A stretch of DNA of 6,865 bases from Bryobacterales bacterium. Its GTDB lineage: Bacteria; Acidobacteriota; Terriglobia; Bryobacterales; Bryobacteraceae. Positions 6,423 through 6,865 of the stretch are shown here, in pieces. The stretch is from the NCBI GenBank assembly GCA_020853155.1, contig JADYZL010000388.1, positions 1-6,865 of the forward strand. The letters run 5' to 3'. Each line of letters opens with the position of its first letter. Position 1 is the first letter of the stretch. Position numbers and translations under genes: made by a program. The notes under the pieces are model-generated. The model was not told the origin of the DNA, made no database searches, and saw only the letters and a list, made by a program, of their open reading frames with translations.

Positions 6423-6865
6423 CTATTCGGCCAACCGCTCCAGGATGCTCACCAGTTCGGCGCCGCCGAAAGAGGTGTTGGCCACAGTCAGCCCTCTCAA
6501 CGCGAAGCCCGCGCCCCCGGCTGGCGCCAGTTCCTTTTGCATCGTGGAGGTCTTTGAGGTCGCGAGCAGCTTATAGTCGTAGCGCTTCGCGGGTTGATCC
6601 ATGTCGAGTTCCATGATTACCGCCACCTCGCGCCCGCCGAAGGTGGAATTGAAAATGGTTTGCCCCCGGTATTGGAACCCTTCGTTGCCTGCGGCGCTCA
6701 TTTCCTTCTGCATCGTGGATGTCTTGTTGGTGGCCAGCAGTTTGTAGCGGCGGCGCGCTACGGTGGGCGACTTCATCATGATCACGACCGTTTCGTTCCC
6801 GCCGAAAGCGGTCTCGCCGCCCATCGTGGCGGCGAAGGCGAACCCGGCTTCCGCCGCTTCATTCA
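6423..6865 (-). CDS. Tandem-repeat protein with DUF4177-like 57-residue units (5' end outside window)
   Basis: The reading frame stays open to the window edge, so the N terminus is missing; ATG 6824 is internal to a repeat, not the start. Two and a half repeat units are visible. Each has a Gly-Phe turn (AGFAF, EGFQY, AGFAL), then FGG followed by a hydrophobic beta strand (ETVVIMM, EVAVIME, ELVSILE). The link then leads to a basic-aromatic YKLLAT strand and the helix KTSTMQKE. Spacing between copies is 57 residues, with a two-residue length change in the linker before YKLLAT. The order strand YKLLAT, helix, Gly-Phe, strand resembles DUF4177-type small domains, in which a YEYKVV strand is followed by a helix and G-W-E-L. 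The match is by pattern only. The last unit ends shortly after SILER, so the protein closes at a repeat boundary. No signal peptide can be judged. It converges on the Soli_cterm gene across 23 bases. Confidence 0.75.
   Translation of the reverse strand, partial: NEAAEAGFAFAATMGGETAFGGNETVVIMMKSPTVARRRYKLLATNKTSTMQKEMSAAGNEGFQYRGQTIFNSTFGGREVAVIMELDMDQPAKRYDYKLLATSKTSTMQKELAPAGGAGFALRGLTVANTSFGGAELVSILERLAE
6516..6686 (-). repeat. Complete 171-bp (57-codon) coding repeat unit
   Basis: This is the central complete unit of the tandem-repeat protein. A partial unit lies upstream (6687-6865, cut by the window edge) and a truncated terminal unit downstream (6426-6515). The best conserved block, the YKLLAT...TMQKE segment, sits at 6531-6575 and 6702-6746, exactly 171 bases apart. 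By hand count it matches at 36 of 45 bases and 14 of 15 residues. Confidence 0.75.

Noticed and set aside
6822..6824. ATG as the start of the repeat protein
   Set aside because: The frame remains open to the window edge, and the residues upstream (NEAAEAGFAF) belong to the same repeat pattern, so the true start lies outside.
1..6865. A defence system, mobile element, CRISPR array or biosynthetic cluster
   Set aside because: No nuclease, transposase, integrase, Cas, phage or cluster enzyme is present; the only tandem repeats are coding repeats in the last gene.

Overview
The window looks like chromosomal DNA from an acidobacterium of the Solibacter/Bryobacter group. The strongest evidence is the secreted protein at 4681-6399. 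It ends in the roughly 220-residue C-terminal module known as TIGR03437 (Soli_cterm), which is amplified in that lineage and recognisable by phrases such as VVNAASY, SPGQVNF and FGTGFRN. High G+C, a secreted HEAT-repeat protein and an archaeal-type phosphoserine aminotransferase fit the same assignment. I saw no tRNA, rRNA, CRISPR array, insertion sequence or phage gene.

Layout. (1) At 54-1235 on the plus strand is a complete phosphoserine aminotransferase (serine biosynthesis). (2) Converging on it is a minus-strand run of four genes, read from right to left: two half-size CHR (chromate transporter) family proteins overlapping by 4 bases, a 116-base gap, a small membrane protein with a Coa1-like domain, and, 27 bases on, an exported HEAT-repeat protein. 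The CHR pair is clearly translationally coupled. The Coa1-like/HEAT pair is probably one transcript. Whether all four share a transcript is open. (3) At 4560-4680 is a short divergent intergenic region with an 8-T run and small inverted repeats. (4) At 4681-6399 on the plus strand is the secreted modular Soli_cterm protein. (5) At 6423-6865 on the minus strand, cut by the window edge, is the C-terminal part of a protein made of tandem 57-residue repeats resembling DUF4177-type domains.

Functionally these are separate units: amino-acid metabolism, a paired anion transporter, an envelope-associated pair of unknown role, a secreted surface-type protein, and a small repeat protein. I do not see a coherent new defence, mobile or biosynthetic system. 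The less explored items are the 57-residue repeat protein, the Coa1-like/HEAT pair, and the divergent CHR pair.
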